Shown: piece by piece, positions 35,801 to 44,644 of the stretch
Layout of the letters: every line of letters starts with the position of its first letter
Position numbering within the stretch: the first letter of the stretch is position 1
Source: Lachnospiraceae bacterium
Lineage (GTDB): Bacteria; Bacillota; Clostridia; Lachnospirales; Lachnospiraceae
Assembly (NCBI GenBank): GCA_017509985.1
Contig: JAFWOE010000031.1
Location: 40,011 to 104,010 of the forward strand
Length of the DNA stretch: 64,000 bases
Reading direction: 5' to 3'
Program-made: the position numbers and the translations under genes
Notes under the pieces: generated by a model
What the model was told of the DNA's origin: nothing
The model's database searches: none
The model's input: the letters and a program-made list of their open reading frames with translations, nothing else

Positions 35801-37308
35801 TTATAGGGGATCGGAACGCCCGGGTTGACAAACGAGGAAAACCGGTCTTCAACAGTGCCGTTGACCAGTTTCACGGCACCGATCTCTATGATCTTCGAAG
35901 AGATCGGTGAAAAGCCGGTCGTTTCGATATCAAAAACGACCACCGGCTCAGTGATATTCCGGTCATCGGCGTTCCGGACAGGCCTTTTCAGGTCATCCAC
36001 CAGATATGCTTCAACACCGTAAAGTACCTTAAACGGAGCTGTGACCGACTTTATTTCCTCTTTCGCGGCATCCGGATGTTCTTTTGCATACCGGTCGCGG
36101 TATTGTTCATCGATTTCCTGAAGCGCACCGTTCGCGATCGGGAAAGCCTGGACGACACCGTGGTCGGTGATCGCGATCGCGGGCTGACCCCAGCGGTATG
36201 CCTGTTTTACAAGATCCTTCGCATCGGCCATACCGTCCATGTCGCTCATCTTGGTATGGCAGTGCAGCTCAATATATTTTTCATCTGCAAGATCTTCGCG
36301 GCGGGCCCGGAACGACGGAATCCGGCGCATGCCGTAGACCGAAGAGATCCCGGTTTCATGGTCGAAACTGTCCAGTGCCGCCGTCCCCTTGATCTTAACC
36401 GAAACACCTTTGGATAAAATTTTGGAAAGCTCAGCGGCTCCTTCTGCATCTGAAAAGATCTTGACCTTGACAGAATCCGTATAGTCCGTGATGTTGAATG
36501 TGAGGATGATCTTCCCGCTCTTTGTTTCTTTGGAATCCAGGCCGAATACATCACCCCGGACCGTCACCCGTCCCGAATACTGGTCGATCTCGGACAGCGG
36601 TGTTACGTCTTCGTCCGTAAAAGGTCTTCCGTAAAGCAGATCCGGATCGGCGGTCTTTTCACCCCTGCCTTTCTTCTTTTCCTGCTTTGCTTCCGATGCT
36701 TCGGGTTCCGGCTGCTGAACGGCTTCCGCTTTTGCGCTCCTGCCGGACAGGTCTTTTGCTGCGTTTTCCAGGATCTGATCGGCATGCGATTTCCGTGAGG
36801 ATTTCTGCACGGAGCTTCGGATCGAAACACGGCAGTTCATTCCGCATCGCACATTCAGGATCTCGGTCAGGATCCCGGTAAGCCTTTCGGCATTCTCTTC
36901 ATAGAATATGGAATCCGGCATACGGATCTCCAGCACATCGTCCTGCGTAAAATCCGCATCCGAGCTTTTAAAGACCGCGGAAAGGATCGGGCTGACCGAA
37001 TGCAGCTCATAAAGAATGCTGTCTTTGTATTCCTCGAAGAGATATTTCAGCGTATACTGCCGGGAAAGCCGGAATTTTTCCGTAACGACAACTTTTACTT
37101 CCCCTCTGGTGATCTGGCGGGTAATCTCACGCTGCAGTTTTTCAAAGACCCTTCTGTGGATCGGATGACTGCTGGAAAGGTTGACAAACAGAACGTGCTC
37201 TTTTTTTCGGAGCACGATACGTTCTGCGTAAATATCTTCTTTTACTTCATTGATTTCACTGTCAGTGATCCGGAGGCTCGGAAATGCCTCCGTCAGTTTT
37301 TTTATCAT
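32872..37308 (-). CDS. polC: DNA polymerase III alpha subunit, PolC type
   Basis: Main replicative polymerase of Gram-positive bacteria with built-in proofreading. The 1478 residues contain an N-terminal region, an OB domain (about 225-330), a PHP domain starting near 345 (ELHCHTKMSDMDG), an inserted DEDD exonuclease at about 455-620 (VVFDIETTGF), a four-cysteine zinc site (LCPECH and CPVCG near 945), and the C-family palm and fingers with NKEPDIDLNFSGEYQ and FPKAHAAAYVMMAYR. The length is slightly above the usual 1430-1460. The start overlaps the ispG stop by four bases (ATGA). Strong marker for Firmicutes. Confidence 0.98.
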   Translation of the reverse strand: MIKKLTEAFPSLRITDSEINEVKEDIYAERIVLRKKEHVLFVNLSSSHPIHRRVFEKLQREITRQITRGEVKVVVTEKFRLSRQYTLKYLFEEYKDSILYELHSVSPILSAVFKSSDADFTQDDVLEIRMPDSIFYEENAERLTGILTEILNVRCGMNCRVSIRSSVQKSSRKSHADQILENAAKDLSGRSAKAEAVQQPEPEASEAKQEKKKGRGEKTADPDLLYGRPFTDEDVTPLSEIDQYSGRVTVRGDVFGLDSKETKSGKIILTFNITDYTDSVKVKIFSDAEGAAELSKILSKGVSVKIKGTAALDSFDHETGISSVYGMRRIPSFRARREDLADEKYIELHCHTKMSDMDGMADAKDLVKQAYRWGQPAIAITDHGVVQAFPIANGALQEIDEQYRDRYAKEHPDAAKEEIKSVTAPFKVLYGVEAYLVDDLKRPVRNADDRNITEPVVVFDIETTGFSPISSKIIEIGAVKLVNGTVEDRFSSFVNPGVPIPYKIEKLTGINDAMVLDAPDISEVLPEFLKFCDGCFLAAHNSDFDCGFIKKNCADLGQEYAFISLDTVALARCLLPELKNYRLETVAKKLEIPLDNHHRAVDDAACTAQIFLELQKLLKEREIHTLKEVNEAAVIDAETVKKLPTYHAVILVKNETGRVNLYRLISLSHIEYFHMRPRIPKSVYKQYSEGLIISPACESGELYQAMLRGASDQELADIAAFYDYLEIQPVGNNRFMIRDENIDSVSAEEDIKDLNRKVVSIAEQLGKIAVATGDVHFKEPEDEIYRRILQAGMGFADADEQAPLYQRTTEEMLREFEYFGTEKARELVLENPAKIAALCERISPIRKGKFPPVIENSDADLRAICYSRAHELYGEDLPEVVKTRLERELTSIISNGYAVMYMIAQKLVAKSNADGYLVGSRGSVGSSFVATMAGITEVNPLSPHYLCPECHYVDFDSEEVRAYAGRCGLDMPDKECPVCGARLQKLGFDIPFETFLGFKGNKEPDIDLNFSGEYQSKAHKYTEVIFGEGQTFRAGTISTLKDKTAYGFVKKYFESKGIVKRSAETDRIVMGCTGVRRSTGQHPGGIIVLPHGEDINSFTPVQRPANDMTTDIVTTHFEYHSIDQNLLKLDILGHDDPTMIRMLKDLTGIDPLSIALDDPGVMSLFTGTRALGVTPEEIGGCPLGCLGIPEFGTEFVIQMLVDTKPTTFSELVRISGLSHGTDVWRNNAQELIAEGKATLSTAICTRDDIMTFLILKGLESEKSFTIMESVRKGKGLKPDWEEDMTAHDVPDWYIWSCKKIKYMFPKAHAAAYVMMAYRIAWYKINYPLAYYAAFFTIRATAFNYEQMCMGKERLQYFLDGYINSEDKKKADEDIIKDMKIVREMYARGIEFLPIDIYQADATKFRIIDGKLMAALNTIKDVGDNAAISIAEAAKQGPFSSKDDFRNRCRVSTKTVEYMTELGILKDLPDTDQLSIFDF

Positions 37309-38369
37309 GATCTGCCCTGCCAGTTATCGAGTTCTTCTTTCAGAGCGGAAAGCAGTTCGCTTTCCGGGACTTTTTTAATGATTTCACCTTTTCGGAAGAG
37401 CAGGCCTTCCCCGTCGCCGCCGGCGATCCCGATGTCGGCTTCCCTGGCTTCACCCGGCCCGTTCACGACACAGCCCATAACGGCAACCTTTATTCCGTCC
37501 AGATCATATCGTGCGATCAGTTCTCCTGCCTGTTCGGCTAGGCTGATCAGATCGATCTTCGTCCTGCCGCAGGTCGGACAGGAAACGAGTTCGGCCCCTT
37601 TGTTCCGAAGTCCGAATGTTCTCAGGATCTCTGCGGCTGTCCGTACTTCGCAGACCGGATCACCGGTCAGGGAGACCCGGATCGTATCGCCGATCCCCTC
37701 ATTCAGGAGCAGGCCGAGACCGATGGACGATTTAATGCTTCCGGAAAAAACGGTGCCGGACTCCGTGATCCCTATGTGCAACGGATAGATGCATTCTTTC
37801 GCGGCAAGACGGTTCGCTTCCACACACTGAAGGACGTCGGAAGCCTTGATGCTGACAACGATATCCTGAAAATCCATCTCTTCGATAAGACGGACGTTTC
37901 TCATCGCGCTTTCACAAAGCGCTTCCGGACAGACTGCTCCGTATTTTTCCAGGATTTCCTTCTCGAGCGAACCGGAATTGATCCCGATCCTCACCGGGAT
38001 CTTATGTTCCCGGGCTTTTTCGATCACCTGATAAACTCTGTCATGCGAGCCGATATTTCCCGGATTGATACGCACCTTATCCGCACCGGCTTCAATGGAC
38101 TGGATCGCCAGCCTGTAATCGAAATGGATATCTGCCACCAGCGGTATATGGATCCGTTCGCGGATTGTTCCGATGGCTTCGGCCGCTTCCGGCGTCGGCA
38201 CAGCACAACGGACGATATCGCAGCCTGCTTTTTCCAGCTCCAGGATCTGCGATACCGTCGCATCGGCATCTTCGGTCTTTGTATTGGTCATGGATTGGAT
38301 CAGTACCGGATTTCCTCCGCCGATCTTCCGGCCTCCGATCTGTATTACTCTGGTCTTATCCCTGTACAT
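37305..38369 (-). CDS. ispG: 4-hydroxy-3-methylbut-2-enyl diphosphate synthase
   Basis: Iron-sulfur enzyme of the MEP isoprenoid pathway, converting MEcPP to HMBPP. The 354 residues show VLIQSMTNTKTEDADATV at the start, KVRINPGNIG, and the 4Fe-4S ligands in SCPTCGRTKIDL with the third in MGCVVNGPGEAREADIG. AAGGAG lies before the ATG. It sits between folA and polC. The same pathway's dxs is also in this window, in a separate operon. Confidence 0.97.
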   Translation of the reverse strand: MYRDKTRVIQIGGRKIGGGNPVLIQSMTNTKTEDADATVSQILELEKAGCDIVRCAVPTPEAAEAIGTIRERIHIPLVADIHFDYRLAIQSIEAGADKVRINPGNIGSHDRVYQVIEKAREHKIPVRIGINSGSLEKEILEKYGAVCPEALCESAMRNVRLIEEMDFQDIVVSIKASDVLQCVEANRLAAKECIYPLHIGITESGTVFSGSIKSSIGLGLLLNEGIGDTIRVSLTGDPVCEVRTAAEILRTFGLRNKGAELVSCPTCGRTKIDLISLAEQAGELIARYDLDGIKVAVMGCVVNGPGEAREADIGIAGGDGEGLLFRKGEIIKKVPESELLSALKEELDNWQGRS

Positions 38370-38402
38370 CTGGCTCCTTTTGCCATCACTAAGGCAGAAA
38401 AC

Positions 38403-38903
38403 TTACTGTTTTTGCTTCACATAAGTTTCAAAGCGGAACCGGATCCCTTCAAATTCGCGATCCTCGGAAGAAGAAGCAATTTCCCAATCCTCATACTCGT
38501 CCAGATTGGGGAAATAGGTATCCGCTTCCTTTTCCGCAAATACTTTTGTGACATACACTACGTCCGTGAACAGAAGCAGTTCCGAATAAACGCTGCCTCC
38601 GCCTGCCACAAACACTTTATCCCTGTCGTATTTCCGCTCGCTGAGAAGGCAGATCAGTTCTTCCGTAGAATGAACGATATCCGCTCCTTCGCATTCGTAT
38701 TTTCTGTCTGACGTAAGGACGATATTCGTACGGTTCGGCAGAGGTCTTCCGCCGGGGAAGCTCTCCAGCGTCTTTCTTCCAACAATAATAACGTTTCCCC
38801 TGGTCTTCTCCCTGAAGAACTTCAGGTCTTCCGGTATGGAGAACAGCAGCTGATTGTCTTTACCGATTCCCCAGTCCTGCGATACGGCTACGATTGCTTT
38901 CAT
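38403..38903 (-). CDS. folA: Dihydrofolate reductase
   Basis: Reduces dihydrofolate to tetrahydrofolate with NADPH, 166 residues. The motifs are AIVAVSQDWGIGKDNQLLFSI at the start, PEDLKFFREKT, GNVIIVGRKTLESFPGGRPL and VFVAGGGSVYSELL, with the conserved acidic residue Glu in place of Asp in the P-E-D-L segment region. A longer reading to 38927 exists, but the AGGAGG directly before the ATG at 38903 sets the start. The gene lies 30 bases from the M3 peptidase gene upstream and 33 from ispG downstream. Confidence 0.95.
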   Translation of the reverse strand: MKAIVAVSQDWGIGKDNQLLFSIPEDLKFFREKTRGNVIIVGRKTLESFPGGRPLPNRTNIVLTSDRKYECEGADIVHSTEELICLLSERKYDRDKVFVAGGGSVYSELLLFTDVVYVTKVFAEKEADTYFPNLDEYEDWEIASSSEDREFEGIRFRFETYVKQKQ

Positions 38904-38933
38904 AATTCCTCCTGAAATTGAGATCAAAACTTA

Positions 38934-41009
38934 CTATGCAGCGGTTTCCGCGGGCAGGCTGATCAGATCCCCTTCCATCAGATCGTCGATCGCGTCTGTG
39001 AGGATCTTCAGGGCTGCCCCGGTGTCCGTAAAGGGTGTAAGGCCGACTTTCTCCAGGACGGCCTCATAGTCCATATCATCCTGTTCATGCATGAGATCCA
39101 GCCATATGTCAACGGCTTTGCTCTCTCCGGCGGTTCTGGAGATCTGCCAGATCTCCAGCGCGGAAAGTGCGCTGACGGCATAGCTTATATAATACATCGG
39201 GCTTTCAAACGTATGATTGATCAGGATCCACATATACTCCTCACCCGGAATCTCCATCTGCCCGTATTCCCGGCAGAGCCGGCCGTAAAGCCGGTTCAGG
39301 TCCTCCAGTGTGAGGCCGTCTTCCTCATATGCGATCCTCTGGAATTCGTCATAAATACAGCCGTCCATCACCGAAGTAAGCTGAAGGGCAATTTCATACT
39401 CGACCGCAGCAAGAGCTTCTTCATTATCCAGGATCTCCGTGTAATGGTTGGAGCAGAGAAGCTGCATGGAATTGGAATGGATCTCCAGCACATCATAATT
39501 CCCGTCGCGCAGAAAACTGTCCGGATCTTTTTCTTCGTATAACTCATTGGTAAAATGCCCGAACTCGTGTTCGATCGTCGAAATACCGGATATCGTGTTC
39601 TCGTCATTGATAAAGATAAACGGGAGGCCTTCAGAGTAAAGAGTTGTAGTAAAACTTCCCGCATATCTCCCGTCATAATCGCCGATGTCGTACAGGTTCT
39701 TACTCAGAAGTTCATGGAAGGAATCGTTGATCTCCGGATCAAGCCCTTTTGTAAATCCGTCGATGATATCCAGCATCTCTTCCTGTGAAAACCCGGTGTT
39801 GAAATACGATGAATTATAGATAAAAGACGAAGCACCGCTCTGGTAAAATTCGGTTCCGACATTTTCTTTGATCATATCGCAGAACGCTTCCGCGTCTTCG
39901 GTAGTATAAGCACGGCCATAGACGTTTTCATAGCAGTAATCGGCATAATTGTCGTAACCGTACTCCGCCGCCAGTTCTTTCCGAAGCTGGAGAAGTTCCA
40001 CGTAGATCGGACCGATGGATTCGTTTGCTGCTTTCAAAAGGCCTTCGTACACCGTAAGGAAATCGTCGTAATTAAAGATCGACAGCATGACAAGCGGAGA
40101 ATGATCATCGTAAAGCATTTCGAAGTCATAGGTTTTTCCATTAAACTCATAGGTAATGGCATTGATCGCATCAAGCGCTCTGTTGTAGTCGGACTTCAGG
40201 GCAGTTTCCCGGTCCAGAAGCTCCTTTGCCTTATCTGTCAGCGGTTCGTAGTCCCTGGCTTCCTCTACCAGCGACTCATCGGCATACTTTTCAAAGGCGG
40301 AACCGCCCTTGGCTTCCAGGGCTGCGCGGCAGGCTGTCAGGAAACGGTCAGCACAGTCTGTATAGGCCAGTTCGGTATAGGATTTTTCCTCATCATAGTA
40401 TTCATCATTGACATTTTTGGCATAATGAAGAAACGCCAGGTTATCCATCGTAGCCAGCCGCTTTAATTCCCGGACAAGCTGATCGTAGAGTTCTTCAATC
40501 TGATCCGGATCACCGTCCTGGGCAGCTTTCTCAAATTTCTCGCACAGATCATAGAAACCGTCTGTGTCATAATGCTCATATTCCGGAATATAAGGACTGT
40601 CCAGTTCATTGGAAACAGGGTCCTCCGGATCGGTTTCCGGCGCTTCGTCAGAATCCGTTTCTTTTTCTGAAGGAGAACTGTTTGCGTTATTTCCATTATT
40701 CTGCGGCTTACTGCCGCCTTCTGTTTTCTGAGGCTTTGCCTGCGGGGGGACGGTCTCTTCTTCGTCCGGATTGTATAAATCATACAATTCCCCGGCAACA
40801 GCTTCCCAGAAGCCGTTTTCCGGTGCATCGGAAAGCCGTGCAAAGAATTCTTCCATCGAACGGCCTGCCGGTTCGGAAAACGTACGGACCGTCTTTATAA
40901 AAAAGGATCCGGCAGCGCTGGTATAAGGATTTCCTGCCGAACACGCTGACAGCGTCAGGCACACCGCCACAGCAGCAAGCAGTGCGGTCAGCTTTTGAAG
41001 TCGTTTCAT
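38934..41009 (-). CDS. Lipoprotein M3-family oligoendopeptidase
   Basis: Surface-anchored zinc peptidase of 691 residues. A signal peptide ends in LSAC with lipidated Cys23, then comes an acidic, low-complexity linker (about 60-120) rich in Glu, Asp, Pro and Ser. The catalytic domain resembles oligoendopeptidase F, with IEHEFGHFTNEL (H481, E482, H485 bind zinc and catalyse) and a following Glu in EIHSNSMQLL. Export is unusual for M3 peptidases, which are mostly cytosolic, so this one probably trims peptides outside the cell. It may head the folA-ispG-polC transcript. Confidence 0.88.
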   Translation of the reverse strand: MKRLQKLTALLAAVAVCLTLSACSAGNPYTSAAGSFFIKTVRTFSEPAGRSMEEFFARLSDAPENGFWEAVAGELYDLYNPDEEETVPPQAKPQKTEGGSKPQNNGNNANSSPSEKETDSDEAPETDPEDPVSNELDSPYIPEYEHYDTDGFYDLCEKFEKAAQDGDPDQIEELYDQLVRELKRLATMDNLAFLHYAKNVNDEYYDEEKSYTELAYTDCADRFLTACRAALEAKGGSAFEKYADESLVEEARDYEPLTDKAKELLDRETALKSDYNRALDAINAITYEFNGKTYDFEMLYDDHSPLVMLSIFNYDDFLTVYEGLLKAANESIGPIYVELLQLRKELAAEYGYDNYADYCYENVYGRAYTTEDAEAFCDMIKENVGTEFYQSGASSFIYNSSYFNTGFSQEEMLDIIDGFTKGLDPEINDSFHELLSKNLYDIGDYDGRYAGSFTTTLYSEGLPFIFINDENTISGISTIEHEFGHFTNELYEEKDPDSFLRDGNYDVLEIHSNSMQLLCSNHYTEILDNEEALAAVEYEIALQLTSVMDGCIYDEFQRIAYEEDGLTLEDLNRLYGRLCREYGQMEIPGEEYMWILINHTFESPMYYISYAVSALSALEIWQISRTAGESKAVDIWLDLMHEQDDMDYEAVLEKVGLTPFTDTGAALKILTDAIDDLMEGDLISLPAETAA

Positions 41010-41086
41010 AAAAGTTCAATACTCCCTGAGATATTGTCCCTTAGGACATCTCTTTGTTTTATTATAATTCGGAATCCGGGGAAATG

Positions 41087-41131
41087 CACGAACAAAATAA
41101 ACGGGCAGAAGGATTTATTCCCCCTGCCCGT
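41087..41131 (-). terminator. Terminator of the corrinoid operon
   Basis: On the minus strand ACGGGCAG (41124-41131) pairs with CTGCCCGT (41101-41108) and is followed by TTATTTTGTT. It lies 58 bases after the activator gene and before the M3 peptidase gene. Confidence 0.65.
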
Positions 41132-41188
41132 ATACACACATTAACCTTCGCTTCAGAATCTGTTCCCCGCGGGACACAGAACACCGCA

Positions 41189-42904
41189 TCAGCAGCCGAA
41201 TTCCAGAGAATCCACAAAGGTATCCTGAAAGTCCGGGAGGACAGCCAGCTCCAGAAAATCAACATTTTCCGTAAGGGTCTCGGCTTCTTCCCAGCACTTT
41301 TTATTGATCACGGCGACTTTGGCGCCCATACCGGCAGCATTTCCGATCGAAGAGATCCGATCCTTCAGTATCGGCGGGATCATCCCGATATCACACGCGC
41401 TGTCGGAATTCATAAAGCTGCCAAACGCGCCGGCCAGCCAGACGTGCTGAATATCGTTTACGGTGATCCCCATATGGCTCGAAAGGAGCTCGATCCCTGC
41501 CCGGATTGCCGCCTTGGCCATCTGGAGTTCCCGGATGTCTTTCTGAAGCAGGCAGACAGGGCCATCCAGGGCAGAGTTCTCTTCTTCTGCCAGTACCGTC
41601 ATCTGTCCGTCCATATGGCCGTTCTCATCCATGATGCCCGCACGGAGCATTTCCGCTGCAACATCCAGCAGGCCGGAACCGCAGATACCTTTGACCCGCG
41701 TATTCCCGATCACTTCGATCTCCCAGCCGTTCCTGGTGTATCTGGCATGGCTGATCGCGCCCTCTGCACCCCGCATTCCGATGGAGATGCCGACGCCCTC
41801 AAAGGCCGGTCCTGCCGCTGTGGAGCAGGCCGCCATTTTTCCGTCCTTAGCAAGGACCATTTCACCGTTGGTTCCGATATCGATCAGCAGCGTCCATTCT
41901 TTCTGAAGGGCCAGGTCTGTGGATATGATACAGGCTGTCGTATCTGCTCCGACAAAGCCGGCGATGTTCGGCAGCATCATCAGCCTGCCGCGTCTGTTCA
42001 TACGGATCCCAAGCAATTTAGCATCCAGGATCACGGATTCCCGCAGTGCCGGGTTATACGGAGCATGCACCAGCGAATCCACATCCAGGCCGAGGAAAAG
42101 ATGGTTCATGCAGGTATTGCCGGCAATGGTCGTAAAATACACATCCGAATATGAATACTTTGTTTCTGCCGTCATTTCTTCGATCATATCCGAAACAGCC
42201 TCTCTTATGCAGGAAGCCAGTTCCTCTCCGCCGTTTTCCAGAGCATAATTGGAACGGCTGATGACATCCCCGCCGAACTGTTTCTGAGGATTCAGCCGGC
42301 TGGCGGAAGCAATGACATCACCGGTTTCCCCGTCCAGCAGATAGCCGGCCAGTGTCGTTGTCCCGATATCGAAAGCCGCAAGGCAGACCGGCAGATCTTC
42401 TCCGGATATCTCTATAACAGAATCCTTCATATACAGCACATGGATCCTGCCCTTATTCTCTTTGATCAGCGAAGTAAGCCTGGCTGCAATGTACAGGTCC
42501 GGCTTCAGATCTTCCCGGATATCACAGCCGGCATCGATCAGGGCTCCCTTAAAGCGGGTCCAGTCGGAAAGGCTCTTCCCCATCGGACAGGGAGGCACAT
42601 CAATGACCGCTTTTGAATAGACAGGATCAAAAGCAACGGTTTTTTCAGAAGCATCCGTCAGGATATTGCCGTCGGAAGTATGCTCTCCGGTCAGGACTTC
42701 CAGGTCTTCCTCTCCTGCTTTCTGACGGCAGGCCAGTACAGTCTCTCCCCTCTCCGGAAGGAACACCTTGCACTTGCCGCATTTTCCCTGACCGCCGCAG
42801 GGAGCATCCGGATTAAGGCCCGCAAGACGCATTGCTTCGAGCAGTGTCATGTCCGGTTCGGTTTTTATCGTAATATTCTCTTTAATAAATCGGATCTCGG
42901 GCAT
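41189..42904 (-). CDS. Reductive activator of corrinoid proteins (RACo/RamA-like, DUF4445)
   Basis: ATP-dependent iron-sulfur protein that returns inactive cob(II)alamin on a corrinoid protein to the active cob(I) form. The 571 residues begin with a plant-type [2Fe-2S] ferredoxin domain (C36, C42, C45 and C59 in APCGGQGKCGKC and later ACR). A linker and an ASKHA-type ATPase domain follow (FDIGTTTLAGYLLDGETG, LLIDIGTNGEM, ICGSGLLD). ATG 42904 is chosen because AGGAGAG precedes it; the reading frame is open to 42919. It is the third gene of the corrinoid operon. Confidence 0.9.
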   Translation of the reverse strand: MPEIRFIKENITIKTEPDMTLLEAMRLAGLNPDAPCGGQGKCGKCKVFLPERGETVLACRQKAGEEDLEVLTGEHTSDGNILTDASEKTVAFDPVYSKAVIDVPPCPMGKSLSDWTRFKGALIDAGCDIREDLKPDLYIAARLTSLIKENKGRIHVLYMKDSVIEISGEDLPVCLAAFDIGTTTLAGYLLDGETGDVIASASRLNPQKQFGGDVISRSNYALENGGEELASCIREAVSDMIEEMTAETKYSYSDVYFTTIAGNTCMNHLFLGLDVDSLVHAPYNPALRESVILDAKLLGIRMNRRGRLMMLPNIAGFVGADTTACIISTDLALQKEWTLLIDIGTNGEMVLAKDGKMAACSTAAGPAFEGVGISIGMRGAEGAISHARYTRNGWEIEVIGNTRVKGICGSGLLDVAAEMLRAGIMDENGHMDGQMTVLAEEENSALDGPVCLLQKDIRELQMAKAAIRAGIELLSSHMGITVNDIQHVWLAGAFGSFMNSDSACDIGMIPPILKDRISSIGNAAGMGAKVAVINKKCWEEAETLTENVDFLELAVLPDFQDTFVDSLEFGC

Positions 42905-42928
42905 ATTCTCTCCTGTCATTATACAAAC

Positions 42929-42962
42929 CGGGCTGCCGCATCATATATACAGCGGCAGCCCG
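42929..42962 (-). other. Strong hairpin between corrinoid protein and activator genes
   Basis: An 11-bp perfect stem (42929-42939 with 42952-42962) around a 12-base AT-rich loop. On the minus strand the sequence after it is GTTTGTATAA, too poor in T for an efficient terminator. It would suit partial termination or mRNA protection, giving more corrinoid protein than activator. Confidence 0.55.
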
Positions 42963-42984
42963 TGGAATGATTGGTTATTGTGTC

Positions 42985-43617
42985 TTAGGCAACAAGCGCT
43001 TTAGCAGCCTGTGCAGCAGATGCAGCGTCTACAGTGAAGCAGTCTGCGCCGATCTCATCTGCGAACTCCTGAGTGATAGGAGCTCCGCCGACCATAACTT
43101 TGATGTCCTTTCTGTAAGGAGCAGCATTGAGAGCTTCAACGGTCTCTTTCATAGCGGGCATCGTGGTTGTAAGAAGTGCGGATACGGCAACGATCTTAAC
43201 ATTTTCGTTTTCCGTAACGGAATTTACGAAATTCTCGACCGGAACATCAACGCCGAGATCGATAACAGTAAAGCCTGCGCTCTCGATCATCATGGCAACC
43301 AGGTTCTTGCCGATGTCATGAAGGTCTCCGTAAACCGTTCCGATAACAACAGTTCCAAGGTCTTCTGCGCCTTCGTCTGCGAGAAGAGGTTTCAGAACAT
43401 CTACGCCGGCTTTCATTGCCTTTGCGGCAATAAGCATCTCGGGAACAAAGATCTCGTTTCTCTTGAATTTCTCACCAACGATATCCATGGCACCGATCAT
43501 ACCGTTCAGAAGTTCTACAGGATCTGCACCGTCATCAAGTGCTTCCTGCACAGCGGCAGGAACGAGTTTTCTTTTGCCGTTTTCAACTAATGAAACGACA
43601 TCATCAATTTTGCTCAA
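42985..43617 (-). CDS. Methyltransferase-cognate corrinoid protein
   Basis: Carries a methyl group on a B12 cofactor between two methyltransferases. The 210 residues have the helical cap domain (about 1-85) and a Rossmann-like B12 domain with the cobalt-ligand motif GDLHDIGKN (H100), then SALLTTTMPAMKE and VGGAPIT. The start is TTG at 43617, preceded by GGAGGT at 8 bases. The downstream hairpin may raise its level relative to the activator. It resembles the MtbC/MtgC group used for methylamines and glycine betaine. Confidence 0.92.
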   Translation of the reverse strand: MSKIDDVVSLVENGKRKLVPAAVQEALDDGADPVELLNGMIGAMDIVGEKFKRNEIFVPEMLIAAKAMKAGVDVLKPLLADEGAEDLGTVVIGTVYGDLHDIGKNLVAMMIESAGFTVIDLGVDVPVENFVNSVTENENVKIVAVSALLTTTMPAMKETVEALNAAPYRKDIKVMVGGAPITQEFADEIGADCFTVDAASAAQAAKALVA

Positions 43618-43720
43618 TGTTTTACACCTCCGGATAAATTTTTTTCTTTTTTAATCTCATATTTCATTGTACTGAAAAGTACAAAAAAATCAACACGAAA
43701 ATTCGAATTAAATCGTATTA

Positions 43721-44536
43721 TCAGTCTTTTTTCGGTCCGAAGAGGCCGTCACGGAATGCGGAAATGTATTCCATGCACATATCATCCATTCCGAGAAGAG
43801 CTTCGGTAGCATAGATAACGCCCATCATATCACGAATGCAGGGATCCAGGATACCGCAGTCAAGACCGGCCTTCATCGCAAGAACGGTAAATCCGATGTT
43901 GACCATCTTCTTCGCCGGAAGGTTGAAGGAGATATTGGAGATCGCGGATGTAATGTGGATGGTGGGATAACGTTTTCTTGTCTCTGCGATAACTTCTTCA
44001 ACGAGGGACATTCCGTCATCTGCGGTGCAGAGCATCTCTACGAGCGGGTCGATGTGGATCCGGTTGGGGGCAATGCCGTATTCCTTGGCCTTGGCCATGA
44101 TGCGCTCCAGTACGTCAAGACGTGCTTCTGCGGTCTTCGGGATACCGGTGTCGTCACTGAGGAGGGCAACAACTTCCCACTTTTTATTCTCAGGCTGAGC
44201 AAGGATCGGGAAAATCTTTTCGATCTTGTCGCCTTCGCCGGATACGGAATTGATAAGGCCGGGACGGCTGCAGAACTTGTAGACCTGCGTAAGGACATCC
44301 GCGCTCGGGCTGTCAACAGCGATCGGAAGATCGGTTACGGATTCAATGCACTCGATCATCCATTTCATGGTTTCAACTTCAACATCCTCGCTTACCGATG
44401 CGCAGCAGTCGATGTAAGTTGCTCCGGCTTCGGTCTGAGCAATCGCTCTCTGTTTGATGAATTCTGCATCTCTGTTTTTGATTGCTTCTGCAACTGAGGG
44501 GATTGATCCGTTAATCTTTTCTCCGATAATAATCAT
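43721..44536 (-). CDS. Corrinoid:tetrahydrofolate methyltransferase (MtgA-like, pterin-binding)
   Basis: Moves the methyl group from the corrinoid protein to tetrahydrofolate, or the reverse. The 271-residue TIM barrel belongs to the pterin-binding family shared with AcsE and MetH, with IIIGEKINGSIPSVAEAI at the start, TYIDCCASVS, PIAVDSPSADVL, HIDPLVEML and TSAISNISFNLPAKK. It is first in a three-gene operon. The substrate methyltransferase (MttB/MtgB type) expected to demethylate the growth substrate is not within reach of this window, so the methyl donor is unknown. Confidence 0.88.
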   Translation of the reverse strand: MIIIGEKINGSIPSVAEAIKNRDAEFIKQRAIAQTEAGATYIDCCASVSEDVEVETMKWMIECIESVTDLPIAVDSPSADVLTQVYKFCSRPGLINSVSGEGDKIEKIFPILAQPENKKWEVVALLSDDTGIPKTAEARLDVLERIMAKAKEYGIAPNRIHIDPLVEMLCTADDGMSLVEEVIAETRKRYPTIHITSAISNISFNLPAKKMVNIGFTVLAMKAGLDCGILDPCIRDMMGVIYATEALLGMDDMCMEYISAFRDGLFGPKKD

Positions 44537-44619
44537 GGCTTTACTCCTTTTAATATTGTTTTGCTACTGCAATTACCATATCAGCATAGCATTCGCTATA
44601 TATGCTCGAAAAAACACGG

Positions 44620-44644
44620 CCGGTCATTAAAATGATCGGTTTTT
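44620..44644. other. Hairpin in the leader of the corrinoid operon
   Basis: CCGGTCAT (44620-44627) pairs with ATGATCGG (44632-44639). TTTTT follows directly on the plus strand, while on the minus strand six T follow after five bases and the stem has one mismatch. It lies in the 120-base leader of the methyltransferase gene and may be an attenuator. No cobalamin riboswitch consensus was seen. Confidence 0.4.
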
